Source: Phocoena phocoena (Eukaryota > Chordata > Mammalia > Artiodactyla > Phocoenidae). Taken from it: DNA of 64,000 bases. The notes beneath the pieces are model-generated. The model saw nothing but the letters and a program-made list of their open reading frames with translations. It made no database searches and was not told the origin of the DNA. A program made the translations under genes and the position numbers. The stretch covers positions 151,734,288 to 151,798,287 of the forward strand of contig NC_089219.1 in the NCBI RefSeq assembly GCF_963924675.1, read 5' to 3'. Positions 23,315-35,108 of the stretch are shown here, in pieces. Numbering within the stretch: the stretch's first letter is position 1; every line of letters starts with the position of its first letter.

Positions 23315-23735
23315 GGGAAGCAGACCTGATTCATATCCTGCCATCACCATTTTTTAGCTGTGGTGTTCTGGGCAAGGTACTTAAATGTCTCTGAGACTCC
23401 ACTTCCCAATCAGTAAGATGAAGATAAATATCTTTCTCATAAGAGTAATAGGAGTAGGGCTTCCCTGGTGGCGCAGTGGTTGAGAGTCTGCCTGCCAATG
23501 CAGGGGACGTGGGTTCGTGCCCCGGTCTGGGAAGATCCCATATGCCGCGGAGCGGCTGGGCCCGTGAGCCATGGCCGCTGAGCCTGCGCGTCCGGAGCCT
23601 GTGCTCCACAGCGGGAGAGGCCACAACAGTGAGAGGCCCGCGTACCGCAAAACAAAACAAAAAAAAGAGTAATAGGAGTAAAGAAAAACAGGGTATATAA
23701 AGTTCTTGACTCAGAGCAGCCCCTGAATAAATGTT
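23315..23735 (+). mobile_element. MIR split by a CHR SINE
   Basis: MIR head at 23315-23440 (GAAGCAGACCTGATTCATAT, TTCTGGGCAAGGTACTTAAA) and tail at 23681-23735 (CCCTGAATAAATGTTCATT). The pieces join once the inserted SINE and one target copy are removed. Confidence 0.75.
23457..23664 (+). mobile_element. CHR SINE, young short form, inside a MIR
   Basis: Sense copy with perfect 16-bp duplication AAGAGTAATAGGAGTA at 23441-23456 and 23665-23680. Confidence 0.95.
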
Positions 23736-24840
23736 CATTTCCTTCCTCCCTCCACTCCCTAAAGAGAGGTAAGGGGAAATAGATATTGGAGCGGGGTTTA
23801 ATCGGAGAGACCTCAGAGGAGTCTGGCTTAAAGGAAGCCTGTTGGGGGGCATAAGAGGAACAGGGAAGATCTGAGCAAAGGTAGGGACGTTGGACCCAGC
23901 AGTGGACTGGGTTAGATGAGGCGCCTCTCTTCAGCATCAGCGTTGACTCCAAGCAGAGCAGGACCCGGCAAATGGTACTTGGCCCAAGGGATCGTCAGTT
24001 TCACTACCACTTGGCTGGATACAGCATGCTGGTTGTTTCCACTTTTAAGGTGAGCTTATCCTTGCTTTATTAAAGGCCTGAGATGAACAGTGGGCATCCT
24101 TCTTTGGAATGGCTACTGGATAGAATGACTTCCCCGCCAAACCCTTGCAAATTGTCCACTAACCTACCCCTCCCTTCAAATTCCAAACCCCAAGCAGCCA
24201 AAGTCCTTGGTGCCTCCAACGTCTTCCAGAAACTGCCTGGCCCCTGCACAGCCCTCCTCCCAGTCTGGCCTTTGATCTGACAAAAATGCTTACCCTTTTG
24301 ATCCCATCATGGGACTATCCCCAGCCCTAGGCCACCAGAAAGGGAGAGAGAGAACCCTCCTTTCCTTGTTCCTACTCTTGTTTCTTTTGAACAAGGAAGA
24401 GAAGGAGATTACAGGCTCTTGACACCCCGTTCCCTGTTCCCATCCTGCCTCTGGCGCCGCCCAGGACCAGGCTGGGTCCAGAGGTGCGCCGGGAAGAGCC
24501 GCTGGCCTTTGAAACCGGTAGTTGGGGGGCAGGGGGTAACAGGCCCCGGCCCTTCCAATTGCCTTGGTCTCACTCTACCAGTTCTCTCTCCCCTGACCCT
24601 TTGGGTCTCCTCAAATGTGGGGGTGGGGGTGGAGACAGGAGAGGGGAGATGGAGGCAGAGCTCCCCTTGGGTGTGGCCGGTCCCAAGGAGCCCTTCCCAC
24701 CCCGTTCAGGGCCCTCCAGGCCGCTCCCGTGGTCACAGCAAAAGTCCGGTCCTGTTCCAAACGTCTTCGCACCATCATCACTCTTTTCTCTGGAGTTATT
24801 GATACTTCTCCCTGCCAAACTCAGACCACCCGAAGTGTTC
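23736..24840 (+). other. Unique intergenic sequence
   Basis: GC-rich between 24420 and 24750, with overlapping open frames on both strands (up to 176 codons). No domain or exon structure is recognised. Confidence 0.4.
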
Positions 24841-24849
24841 TTTAAAAAC

Positions 24850-25355
24850 ATAAATGAGATCACCTCACTCCTCTGCCTGGCTCCTTCTAGAGTCCTCCTG
24901 TTGCCCAAGAATGAAATCCACACAGTCTGGTTTCTGCTCACTTACCCAACCCCATCTCTGCCTCCTTCTCTTCCCCTGGCTCTCTCTCCATTCCTGCACT
25001 CATCTGCCTCATAGGCTGGTCCTGCCTCAGGGCCTTTGCATTTGCTCTTCTATTTTCCTAGTCCTTTTCTCTCAGATCTTCCTGGAGTGGGCTCCTCCTT
25101 AATTTTCCGGATCTAGCTCATATGTTAACACCTCAGAGGGTCCTCTCTTCCTTGACCTCCCTCCCCATCTCCCCCCCACAGGCCCTCTAACTCATCATCT
25201 TGTTTTACTTCCTTCATAGCCATCTGAAGTTATTTAGCTACGAGTCTGTGTGGTTTCCCTCTGGAATGTATACTGCAAGATGTAAGGACCTATAGTGTGT
25301 CCCCAGCATCTAGAAGGGGCTTAGCCAATATTTTGTTGGATGACAGATGGATCCT
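24850..25355 (+). mobile_element. L2 (LINE-2) 3' end
   Basis: Sense L2 landmarks: GAGATCACCTCACTCCTCTG, TGCCTCAGGGCCTTTGCATT, CTGGAATGTATACTGCAAG and CCCCAGCATCTAGAAGGGGC, ending near ATTTTGTTGGATG. Confidence 0.75.
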
Positions 25356-25404
25356 CTGAGGTTGTAGCTGGGCTGAGAGAGGCCCATAGTGTGGGCAGAA
25401 CGCT

Positions 25405-25610
25405 GGCTGCAGAGACTAGAAAACCAAGTATAAGTTTGCAGCTCAGCTTTGCCACGTATTACCTGTGCAGCCCCAGACAAGTTGCTTTACCGCTTTGCAT
25501 TTAATTTTCCTCATCTGTAAAATAGAAATGCTACCACTTGGCGTCATAAGGTTGTGGTGAGGATGAGAGAATTACATGAAAGCACAAAATAGATATGGAA
25601 TGAGTCCTGG
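25405..25610 (+). mobile_element. MIR fragment
   Basis: Sense MIR: CAGCTCAGCTTTGCCACG, CAAGTTGCTTTACC, TTTTCCTCATCTGTAAAATA and AAGGTTGTGGTGAGGATGAG. Confidence 0.8.
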
Positions 25611-25774
25611 TTTAAAAATAAATCTAAAAAAAATAAAAATAAATCTACAGGGTTATCCAAAGATAGTAAAATAGAGCCTAGGTACTCTTTCACACTAACC
25701 TCTTCACTTCTTTAATCAGCTTTATCATTTTTATTTAAGGAGGCTGGCACACAGGACAACTCCAATGGGAGGCT

Positions 25775-26102
25775 AAACAGAAAACTACCACCCGCAGGCC
25801 AAGTCCAGGGCATTGCCAGTTTTTGTATGGCCCATGAATGATGAACGGTTTTTGCATTCTTAAGTGGTTAAAAAAAAACCAAAAGAAGACTATTTCCTGA
25901 CACATGAAAATTGTACGAAAGATTCAAATTTCAGGGTCCATAAATAAAGCTTATCAGAACACAGCCATGCCCACTCGTTTATGTGTTGTCTGTGGTTGTT
26001 TTTGTGCTACGAGGGCGGAGTGGAGCTGTGACAGAGGCCACCTGATGGTCCCTAAAATATTTACTATTTGACCCTTTAAAGAAAATGTATGCAGACCCCT
26101 GG
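25775..26102 (+). mobile_element. hAT-type non-autonomous DNA transposon
   Basis: Matches a common mammalian element I know by sequence though not with certainty by name: AAATTTCAGGGTCCATAAAT, then GAACACAGCCATGCCCACTC, then CTAAAATATTTACTATTTGA. It ends in the inverted terminal sequence TGCAGACCCCTGG. Confidence 0.75.
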
Positions 26103-26104
26103 CT

Positions 26105-27090
26105 GATTTTAAAAAGTGAAAGGGCAGGTCTGAGAGGCTGCTTGGAGACAAGGAGAGGGACAGCGTGGCCCCTGGGGACCGCTCCTCTTTCAGGGCTCTC
26201 TGTTGCTCGCTGTGGAAAGCCCTGGTCATGGAGGCAGCACCAACTTCCCCGAGTCCAGAGAGGCACTGGGGGCAGCCGTGCATCTGTAAGCCTCTGAAGA
26301 AGGCCCCCCACGGGGGTGCCCCACGGAGCCCCTTGCCGGGCTGCAGCTCCTCGGACCTCCCTTTGCTTTACTTCTAGAATCCTGCGGAGGGAGGTTAAGT
26401 GGCTTAACTTCTGGGACATCAGCTCTCAAAGACAAAGGTAACCTACCCAAGGGAGGAACCCTAGGCACCCTCTTTCCTCCCAGAAGCTGTTCCACGTCTG
26501 CACTGCCGGTCCCCGTAGAGCAGCCTGCAAGAGCTCTGATAGATTCTTCTTAGAAAAAAACAGGAGAGCTAGCTGCTTCGAGGATGTGGAAAGTCTGCTC
26601 TTAATGACAGGCCTCTCTCTCCAGGGAGCTTATAATCACCTTGGGAGGCTCCCCCTTCTTGGCAGAGACTCAGGGCTGATGGAGCCTCAAGATCAAGGAG
26701 GCTGCTGTGTGGCCTTGGGGGCGGGCTGTGGAGGGAAGTGACGAGTCAAAATGCAAATGCAAAGGCTCAGGCCTCGAAAAAGCTGGGGTGCTGTGGTGAA
26801 CAGGAAGCCAAGAGCAGGAGGGGTCGGGCTGCCGTCCTAAGGTCAAGGTGGGGGCTCCGTGCCGAGGGTGACACCCGGTCCCTCTCCTGGTCCTTCCTCC
26901 ACCATCTCTGGGGGGTTGGGAGGGCGGGGCCGGACCCCCCACTGCTCTGCTCCTTCCAAGGAAGAAAAGGTCCATTTTACCAAAGACTTCTCGGGGAGCA
27001 GAAACAGAGCGTGTCTGTCTCCCTGCGCTCCGGTCCCAGCACCCAGCAGCCTGTGCGCCTGTGGCTCACCTTCCTTAGAAGCAGTCATGG
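26105..27090 (+). other. GC-rich unique intergenic block
   Basis: Open frames on both strands (to 216 codons at 26738-27388) overlap and run into a MIR. Nothing indicates a gene. Confidence 0.4.
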
Positions 27091-27094
27091 CCAG

Positions 27095-27265
27095 AGGGCC
27101 AGGAGTCAGGCCAGGCTCCAGCTCGTATGGCTGTGTGGCCCTAGCAAGTCACTTTCTATTTCTCCAAGTTTACGTTTCAGTCCTTTACCTGTCTCCCAAG
27201 GTCATCGTGAGAACCAAATGACACGCTGCTCACGAAACCACTTTGAAAACCACGAAGCCCAGGAA
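27095..27265 (+). mobile_element. MIR fragment
   Basis: Sense MIR: TGTGTGGCCCTAGCAAGTCA, GTCCTTTACCTGTCTCC and AAGGTCATCGTGAGAACCAA. Confidence 0.65.
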
Positions 27266-27804
27266 GGAGTGTTCAGGGGAACAAGCTGTGGTCTTTGTGC
27301 CCACACCACCCAACAGACAGGGCGATCCTACCGTTACACTAACGGTGAGATAGGGCCCAAGTGGCTGAGTGACTTGGAAATAACCTAAACATAACATGCC
27401 CTGAGCAGAGTTAGGGGGGCTGGAGGCCTTGATTAATGAGGGAGGAGGGCCGATCCCAGAGCTGGGAGGCCCTGGAGATGCTATCACAGCCTCACATCAC
27501 AGTCAGGCCCCTGCCTGTGGTCTGATCTCAGCATCTCTCTGGTTGGGCCCAGCCTTCCTGGGGCAGCCGCAGCAGTTAGGCAGAGATGGCGGTCTGCTCT
27601 TGCCAAGGCTGGTGCAACGGCTTCTCCCGGTCCTCTGCTGCTCTCTGCTCAGGGCTGGAAGGGTGGAGAATAGGTTGTTGGTGTGTGGATTTCATGAGAC
27701 ACCCGCCTTCCCCTCCTTTATTCTGGGAAGGTGTTGGTAAAATCCTAGAGCCCTCACCCGCTACCCTGTGTGACCACTGGGGAGCTCAGCACCAAGGGTG
27801 TGGG

Positions 27805-28205
27805 CCTTGGGTTCTAGTCCGGTTCTGCCACCCTGTAGCCACATCACCCTTGGCAAGGACACACCCTCTCCAGGGCTGTGTCCTCGTCCTATAAAGTGCA
27901 GAATTGACGCCTTCCTGTCCACTGCTCAGAGTAGTGAGGAACACATGGAAGATGTCTGTGCAGGTGCTTTGTTATTTTATTTTATTTTTTTTGCTGTACG
28001 TGGGCCTCTCACTGTTGTGGCCTCTCCCGTTGCGGAGCACAGGCTCCGGAAGCGCAGGCTCAGCGGCCATGGCTCACGGGCCCAGCCGCTCCGTGGCATG
28101 TGGGATCTTCCCGGACCGGGGCACGAACCCGTGGTCCCCTGCATCGGCAGGCGGACTCTCAACCACTGCGCCACCTGGGAAGCCCTGTGCAGGTGCTTTG
28201 AAAAC
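27805..28205 (+). mobile_element. MIR split by a CHR SINE
   Basis: MIR body GGGTTCTAGTCCGGTTCTGC through AACACATGGAAGATGTCTGT at 27805-27971, continuing briefly after the SINE that ends at 28185. Confidence 0.6.
27972..28185 (-). mobile_element. CHR SINE, young short form
   Basis: Antisense copy with perfect 15-bp duplication TGTGCAGGTGCTTTG at 27957-27971 and 28186-28200. Confidence 0.95.
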
Positions 28206-28334
28206 AGGACTCCTATTGCCATGGAATGAGGGACGGGGGAGATAGGGAAGACAGGCAGGGCGTTGGGGACAGGCCACGGCCCTGAGCCTGGGGTTGGAGG
28301 CAGGGGCAGTGGTGGGGGGATGGGCCAGGGTAGT

Positions 28335-28535
28335 GATTATTTACTGCTCTGTGACAAGCATGAAACTCAGCACTCTTATTCTCACACAGCTCTGTGGGAT
28401 GGGTACCAGCATCCCCATTTATAGGGGGCGGCCTAGGCTCAGCAAAGTCATTTGCCCCAAGTTTACCCCTAGTGAGGCCAGCAAGCCCAAGCCTAACTCC
28501 AGAGTCCATGATCTGTGTACCCCACCAAGTACCTG
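28335..28535 (-). mobile_element. MIR fragment
   Basis: Antisense MIR: TTCTCACACAGCTCTGTGGG, CATCCCCATTTATAGG, CTCAGCAAAGTCATTTGCCC and TAACTCCAGAGTCCATG. Confidence 0.7.
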
Positions 28536-29750
28536 GTCCTGGTCCATCATAGGTGCCAGGGCTACTGCCAGCCCCGAAAGTGCTTTCACGCAAATTAGGG
28601 AAAGGTAGATGCAGCCATGAGCCTTGCCTAGTTGTGCTTGTGAAGTGAATAGCATGTATCTCTACAACTGCACCTTGTAGCCCTGGGAGGGACTCTGAAA
28701 TTAATTAAAGAAAAGAAAAACCAAACAAAATCCAGGATATAGGTTTTGTGGCTTGTTACCCTCCATTTCCTGGCCTGGGAGCCCAGCAGATGGGCCCCTC
28801 CCACCAATTCCTTCTTTCCTCTGGAGCTCCAGAGTCTGGGGGCTGGTAGCCCTGCCCAGACACCTGAACCAGGCCTATGCCTCTCTTCCCCACAGGCCTG
28901 GGGATAGATTGTGCAAAACTGGCACCATAACCTAAGGCAAGAGGTTAGTTCACAATCTAGTTATTAATTACGCACTTGCTTATTATCTTGAGCATTGCAT
29001 CAGGACCGTGAGAATGGCTTTATAGACACTTACATTAGTATCAGCTCCCCTCTCCCCCCAGACACACACACAGGTCCGGGTACAGCAGTAAATCCTGCCA
29101 AAAGTCACTCCAGCCTCAGCCTATTGCCCACAACTCCTGGCACATTCAGACCATCCCTGCCAGAATGGGAAACGCTGCCTAGCCAGCAGGATCCCCACAG
29201 CAGCCCCTGGAGATGGGGCCAGCTGCAGGTCACCTCACCCTGATGCGTGGGCTGTGCACTGCACTGGACTTGGAGAGCTTGGGGGGGTCACTTAAGGAAA
29301 GGAGGTTAGAGATTTCACATCTTACCTCAGATGCCCGGGGAAGTCCCTCCTCCAGTCTGACTCCCAACCCTCTTGCTGCAGTTCTAGTGTTTTCCCTCTT
29401 GTCTGGCCCTCCTTGTCTCTGGTTGAGTAAAGACTGTGAGAGCACCTACCAGTGGGGATAGCAGTCTCCTTTTATTCCTGCCTTGCAGTGGAAAAGTCAG
29501 CCCTACAGGGAGAATGGGAACAAGACCTTGAGGCCTCTTCCCTTGTGCCCTCCTGCCCCTCACATGACCCCTCTATCTTCCCCACTCTGGAGACTGTGGA
29601 GTCACAGCTGGCAACTAAATCCCCTTTGAGCTCCTCGGCCTCCTGATCTGGACTCTGTCCACCTGCTGCTGCTGGAACGCAGCTGAGTGAGTAAGCGCCG
29701 AGCTCTGCCCTCTGCTGCTGGGCAGGCAACCAGGACTTGGATTCACCCAG
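28536..29750 (+). other. Unique intergenic sequence
   Basis: No gene recognised. A block at 28905-29010 (AGATTGTGCAAAACT, GTTATTAATTACG) has C/EBP-like and homeodomain-like sites. A 13-of-14 reverse CTCF core, CTGCCCTCTGCTGC, lies at 29705-29718. Confidence 0.4.
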
Positions 29751-29754
29751 ATGA

Positions 29755-29900
29755 GGAGCCTCAGGCCCTCCCTTGCTTCAGCTCTGCCACCTTGGGCAAG
29801 TGACTTGACCTCAGTTTCCCCATCCATAAAAGGAGGTGGCACCTGCCTACCTTAGAGGTACTTATAAGAATCAAACCTGCTGATGTCAGTGAAAGTGTTT
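29755..29900 (+). mobile_element. MIR fragment
   Basis: Sense MIR: CAGCTCTGCCACCTTGGGCA, GACCTCAGTTTCCCCATCC and CTACCTTAGAGGTACTTATA. Confidence 0.75.
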
Positions 29901-30203
29901 GTAAATCCTTAAGTGTAGCACAGAAGCAAGTAATTATCCCTCACCTTCACCAGCCTGCTGGCCTAAAAAACCCAGCTTGGAACTTCCCTGCTTCCCTGGA
30001 TTTATCCCAGGGATACATGGGATAAATGAACTCCGATCATGTTTGACCTCTGGAACTGGTTTATGGCCTTGACATTTTTGCACTTGCTGATGTGTCCCAC
30101 CACTTTCTAGTTCCCAGAGAAGACTAACCTCCATGAGGTACCTCATATGTCCTTCCCATCTCCTAAATTGCATTTAGGATTCTGTACATAAGACAGCATG
30201 TAC

Positions 30204-30408
30204 GGGACTTCCCTGGTGGCACAGTGGATAAGATTTCGTGCTCCCAGTGCCAGGGGCCTGGGTTCAATCCTTGGTCAGGGAACTAGATCCCACATGCCTG
30301 CCACAACTAAGAGTTCACATGCCGCAACTAAGGAGCCTGACTACCTCAACAAAGACCCTGTGCAACCAAATAAATAGATAAATAAAATCGTTTAAAAAGA
30401 AAAAAAAA
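30204..30408 (+). mobile_element. Older CHR-type SINE
   Basis: Sense copy with divergent body (GTCAGGGAACTAGATCCCAC) and a TAAATAGATAAATAAA tail. A 13-bp duplication AGACAGCATGTAC is still perfect at 30191-30203 and 30409-30421. Confidence 0.9.
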
Positions 30409-30424
30409 AGACAGCATGTACAAA

Positions 30425-30600
30425 CATGGGTTGAGATTCTCCTCTAAATACATTATTTATGCAGTATCCTTGCATTCTTCCCAACAAGCTTCCTGCATAA
30501 GAATTAAGACTCAGATTAAATGACTTGCTCACAGGCATAAAGTTACTATACCTTAGCACTGAGCCTGATTCGTAATTGTTATTTAACAAATGTTTGCTGA
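30425..30600 (-). mobile_element. Probable MIR fragment
   Basis: Antisense MIR-like spacing: CAGATTAAATGACTTGCTCA, then CACTGAGCCTGATTCG and ATGTTTGCTGAATGAG. Divergent. Confidence 0.45.
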
Positions 30601-31369
30601 ATGAGAAATGAATGCCTGGATGCGTAGTAAATAGCACTGGATCTGTCTGATTCCAGAGCCCACATTTTTTCCACTGGAGCGTAGAGTTTCTCAGGGGCTA
30701 GCTGGTGCAAGATCTCCGTGGGGGCGTGGAGCTGGCAGAGCTCTGTCACATCTGGCTGTCCCTCCCCATTCTCCAACCAAACCCAGCCCAGTAGCCCCTC
30801 AGGCACTCTGAGCTCCGGAGTCGAATCCTGGGTATTCACAGTGACATAATCACCTCCTTGCTCCAGGCATTTTAGAACACAGCCCAGTTAACTAATTGTC
30901 TTTCCCACTAAAGACTTATAGGGGAGTCGTCTGCTTCACTCCTGAACCCTTAAGGGGAAGGAGACAGCATTATCATTTTGCCTCTGCCTCACTGCCCTGA
31001 GCAAGTCCCTTGAAGCGTTCCACCCCCAGTTCCAATCCTTCCTGTTACTTAGGTTTCTAAAACTAAGCCGTCGCGGCTCCAGTTCTAGGCTCCTTGACTG
31101 GGAGCTTTCTGCTGATGCCCCAGGAAAATCTAAGAAGCTAAAGGACTCAGTTGAGAGGAAAGTGGGACGGGTTTCATTGGTTCTTAGAGCTGGAAAGGGC
31201 TGTTGTGCTCATCCAGGCTCACGCCTTACCTGGTGCCTGAGAGCCCTGCAAATGTCCCCGCCACGCTTAATCTGTTGAAAGCGGCTTGGGTCCTGCTCCT
31301 TTGTGAACTCACCTATGATCTGACTCCCCGTGACTCTCTCCGCTGGTCTAGGCTGGCTGGTCCTCTGAC
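30601..31369 (+). other. Unique intergenic sequence
   Basis: No gene recognised. TTAGAGCTGGAAAGGGC at 31184 and GTTAGAGACCATCTGG at 35690 hint at an ancient dispersed element. Confidence 0.35.
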
Positions 31370-31382
31370 GCCATTCCCTTTT

Positions 31383-31535
31383 TTTTTCTTTTTTTGCGGT
31401 ACGCGGGTCTCTCTCCCGTTGCGGAGCACAGGTTCCGGACCGGCAGGCTCAGCGGCCATGGCTCATCCGCGGCACGAACCCGTGTCCCCTGCATCGGCAG
31501 GCAGACTCTCAACCACTGCGCCACCAGGGAAGCCC
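31383..31535 (-). mobile_element. CHR SINE, internally deleted
   Basis: Antisense short form lacking two inner blocks (after GGTCTCTC and after GGCTCATCCGCGG). Duplication GCCATTCCCTTTT / GCCGTTCCCTTTT at 31370 and 31540. Confidence 0.9.
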
Positions 31536-31552
31536 TGGTGCCGTTCCCTTTT

Positions 31553-32330
31553 GACAGTGACTTTGCTGTTGCCTGGAAAAGCCAACACCTTTCCATGGAA
31601 GAACAGGCTCAGCATTTCCCTCCCTCTGCTCCCCACTCAGCTGGATTTCTCTGCTTTGGAGGTAATTTTGGTCTCTCCCCCAGTTCCCCATGGACCTGGG
31701 TGGGGCACGGGGAGGACTTAGAAGGAGGTTTAAATCCAGAGGAAAGTTCTCTTCGTAAAAGAATTTCTGTTTTTTCACGGTCAGAGGGAAGTTTCCTGAA
31801 GAAAGTACCCTTGAAGGTGTTTGTTGTTTTAAAAACTTCCCTGCGTGGGGTACCACTCAGATTGGACTGTCCCCAGCTGCAAGGTGGGGGACCTCATTCG
31901 ACAGCAATTTTAAGGCTCTGCCTTCTAGCAGTGATAGTCAGGGGGGAGCACGGAGGACCTCAGGACCTAGAGGCCATGGTCATTCCCAAGCTTGAGGTTT
32001 GAGAGGGAAGATGCAGCTGTCCAGTTCTTTCAGTGGTTTCAATATCCTCCTCACTGTGCCCACGGAGTGCTGGTGATGGTGGAAATACCGTCCAAGTGCG
32101 AGGGTAGACCCCCTCCACCCTTCTCAAGCTGCTTCATCTTATTTCTTCACCCAATCCGTTCTAAAGGTCTCAGTTAAGGAGGCCCTGGGGGTGGTTTTCC
32201 TCCTCTGGTCCCTGATCTCCCCAACCCCTAACCCTCTGAACAGAAATGAGGTGCGAGAGTCCACACTGGGGAGCAGCTCAGGGGTGATTTCTCATTCCTT
32301 TCTTCCTCCTTCATTTTATTTAGTTTTTCC
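31553..32330 (+). other. Unique intergenic sequence
   Basis: No gene or recognisable repeat. A 202-codon frame at 31394-32002 begins in the SINE and has no domain. Confidence 0.4.
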
Positions 32331-32786
32331 TTTAAAAAATAATATTTATTGATTCTTTTTCTTCTGTTTACGAAAGCAATTTATGATCCACATAGATTTG
32401 GAGATACAGAAAAATTTCCCTAGTGCCCCCTCCCCTCAAAATCATCCGTTCTGTTCATTGAAAACCAGTATTCAGCTTTTGGTTATGTCTTTTTAAAATC
32501 ATTTCTTTTCTATAGATATTCACCTAATTTTAAAACTCTTTAGTTTGTAATAATTTCAGATTTACAGAAAAGTTGCAAAGACAATAGAGTTCCCATATAC
32601 CCTTCAACAAGTTTTCCCTGATGTTAACATCATAGTACAATAATCGAAACTGAGAATTAATACTGGTGGAGTACCATTCACTAAACTGCAGATTTTATTC
32701 GGATTCCACCAGTTTTTCCACTTATGTCCCTTTTCTGTCCCAAGATCCAATCCAGAATATCACATTGCATTAGTATATACCTAATT

Positions 32787-33001
32787 TTTTTTTTTTTTTT
32801 TTTTTTTTTGCGGTACGCGGGCCTCTCACCGTTGTGGCCTCTCCCGTTGTGGAGCACAGGCTCCGGACGCGCAGGCTCAGCGACCATGGCTCACGGGCCC
32901 AGCCGCTCCGCAGCACGTGGGATCCTCCCGGACCAGAGCACGAACCCGCGTCCCCTGCATCGGCAGGCGGACTCTCAACCACTGCGCCATCAGGGAAGCC
33001 C
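32787..33001 (-). mobile_element. CHR SINE, young short form
   Basis: Antisense copy with a poly-T of over 20 bases and end CATCAGGGAAGCCCC. The flanks CCTAATTTTT / AACTAATTTTT suggest a partly decayed duplication. Confidence 0.93.
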
Positions 33002-33126
33002 CTATAACTAATTTTTAAAATGTGTATCCCACTATGTGCACTATTTTGTACCCAGCTATTTTTGTTGGTAATATACCATAAGCATTTCCCCATTCAGTTA
33101 AAATTCCTCTATGTCATTACCATTTT

Positions 33127-33432
33127 TTGTAAACATACTTATTGGAGTATAATTGCTCTACAATGGTGTGTTAGTTTCTGCTTTATAACAAAGTGAATCA
33201 GCTATACATATACGTATGTCCCCATATCTCCTCCCTCTTGCGTCTCCCTCCCATCCTCCCTATCCCACCCCTCTAGGTGGTCACAAAGCACCGAGCTGAT
33301 CTCCCTGTGCTATGCGGCTGCTTCCCACTAGCTCTCTATTTTGCGTTTGGTAGTGTATATATGTCCATGCCTCTCTCTCACCTCGTCCCAGCTTCCCCTC
33401 CCTCCCCGGGTCCTCACGTCCCTTCTCTACAG
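33127..33432 (-). mobile_element. Young L1 3' UTR, truncated
   Basis: Antisense counterpart of the insertion at 13258: ATTGGAGTATAATTGCTCTA, AGTGAATCAGCTATACATAT and CTAGGTGGTCACAAAGCACC. Only TCATTA flanks both sides, so the duplication is uncertain. Confidence 0.85.
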
Positions 33433-33550
33433 TCATTATGGCAGCAAAATGTTCCATTACATGGATCTGCTGTAATTTGCTTATAGCCAATGGCTTATTA
33501 TTCCACATTTAAATTGTTTCTAATTTTTCACTCTTATAAAGAATGATGAG

Positions 33551-33865
33551 GGCTTCCCTGGTGGCGCAGTGGTTAAGAATCCGCCTGCCAAGGCAGGGGA
33601 CATGGGTTCGAGCCCTGGTCCAGGAAGATCCTACATGCCGCAGAGCAACGAGGCCCATGCACCACAACTACTGAGCCCATGTGCCACAACTACTGAAGCC
33701 TGCACACCTAGAGCCTGTGCTCTGCAACAAGAGAAGCCACTGCAATGAGAAGCCCGCACACCACAATAGAGGGGTGGCCCCCGCTTGCCGCAACTAGAGA
33801 AAGCCCGCATGCAGCAACGAAGACCCAGTGCAGCCAAAAATAAATAAATTTATTTTTTCAAAAAA
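33551..33865 (+). mobile_element. CHR SINE, long form
   Basis: Sense copy in old L1 sequence. Perfect 13-bp duplication AAAGAATGATGAG at 33538-33550 and 33866-33878. Confidence 0.95.
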
Positions 33866-34654
33866 AAAGAATGATGAGATGAACATCTTGTACATACTTC
33901 TGATATACGTATCTCTGGTTATTTTGCCATAAGAGAAATCCCAGAAATGGAATTCCTGTGTCCAGGGGACCGATCCTTCCCCCTTCTAAGTCCACGGTGA
34001 GGATTTGGGCCTGTTGATGGCCTTTATGCCTAAAGAGACTGTTGACCCCTCATCCTGAGACAGGCAGGGGAAGAAGCAAAGAACCCTCTCAAAGGGAACC
34101 ACCACCTTTGGGTGGTAGAGATAGCAAGAGGAGGAGGAAACATCAAGGGAACTCCAGGTTCTTCATGGCTTCTCGGGCTTTTTCCAGGCTACCCAGCCCC
34201 AGATGGGTATCTTATCTCGGTAGAAAGAGGACCATGCTCGCTCTGAGCCCAAGGATAATGGGAAGGGGCTATGGGTGGGGGGTGGAGCAGAAGCTGCTAA
34301 TGCATTTTTGCCAGCATCTTTGGTTTCTCCAATATCCAGCCAGACTATTAGCAGTTCCCCAAGGATGGCCTTGCTCCTCACGTCATCCCCCATTTCCTAT
34401 AAATGGGAAGTGGCTAGGGAGTAGGGTGTGTGCGTGTGTGGTGGGGGAGGGAGCGGGGATGAAGGGAAAGGGACATGGTGGTTTTCCTACAGCTGACTTA
34501 GTGGGGAACTGAAACCCAGAGAAGATGTTACTAATCCAGAACGACCCAGCATTGTGGGGAATAGTTTGGGTGTTAGGACTTTCATTAAGGCTTGGAAGTC
34601 ACTGGTCAGGATAGATGAGGGATTGCTGCCTCTGCCTTGTTTCTGGGGCCCAAA

Positions 34655-34720
34655 GACTCTGTGTGTGAGTGTGTGTGTGTTTGTATTAGTAGTAGCTGCA
34701 GTGGTAGTAGTAGTAGTAAC
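34655..34720 (+). repeat. (GT)n and (AGT)n simple repeats
   Basis: A GT run at 34661-34682 is followed by GTAGTAGTAGTAGTAA-type repeats to 34720. Confidence 0.85.
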
Positions 34721-34729
34721 TGGACTGAG

Positions 34730-34860
34730 GGATTGCTTCAGTTTCTTTATCTGAAAATGGTACCCATCTCTTGAGTTGTCACAAGGATTGAATGAGTTAA
34801 TACATGAGATGCATTTAGAACAGTGCCTGGCACAATCAGTAAAAGTTAACTATTACTACA
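34730..34860 (+). mobile_element. MIR fragment
   Basis: Sense MIR tail: CAGTTTCTTTATCTGAAAAT, TGAGTTAATACATGAGATGC and GAACAGTGCCTGGCACAATC. Confidence 0.8.
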
Positions 34861-34995
34861 TGAGGCTACACCAGCAGAAAAAGGGGAGGGAGCATCTTCC
34901 CAGCAGAAGCCCCTACAGCACCCTGTGCTGGGTGGGGCCTGGAGACTACATCCAACTGGCTTGGTAAAGAAGGGTCACCTGCATTGGGGAGGGGT

Positions 34996-35108
34996 GAGCC
35001 AGGAAAGGGGTCGGTGGCCGGCCAGGACGACGTGGGGTGCTCGGGCGCAGGCCAACTTGCTTGGGGAGGAGTGAGGAGTTATTAAGGAGGGAAAGGTGGC
35101 TGAGCCCT
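34996..35108 (+). repeat. Local duplication, upstream copy (of promoter-island shore)
   Basis: About 113 bp (GAGCCAGGAAAGGGGTCGG ... AAAGGTGGCTGAGCCCT) repeats 37221-37329 in the same orientation, 2.2 kb away, with roughly 90% identity and one 4-bp indel. Several CpGs of the right copy read TG or CA here. Confidence 0.9.

Larger units (their letters stand above)
32335..33960 (-). mobile_element. Old L1 (L1M type), interrupted by three younger insertions
   Basis: Antisense L1 pieces: 32335-32782 (AATTTCAGATTTACAGAAAA, CCTTCAACAAGTTTTCCCTG), 33003-33126, about 33433-33550 (AATTGTTTCTAATTTTTCAC) and 33879-33960. Between them lie a short CHR, a younger L1 3' end and a long CHR. Confidence 0.75.
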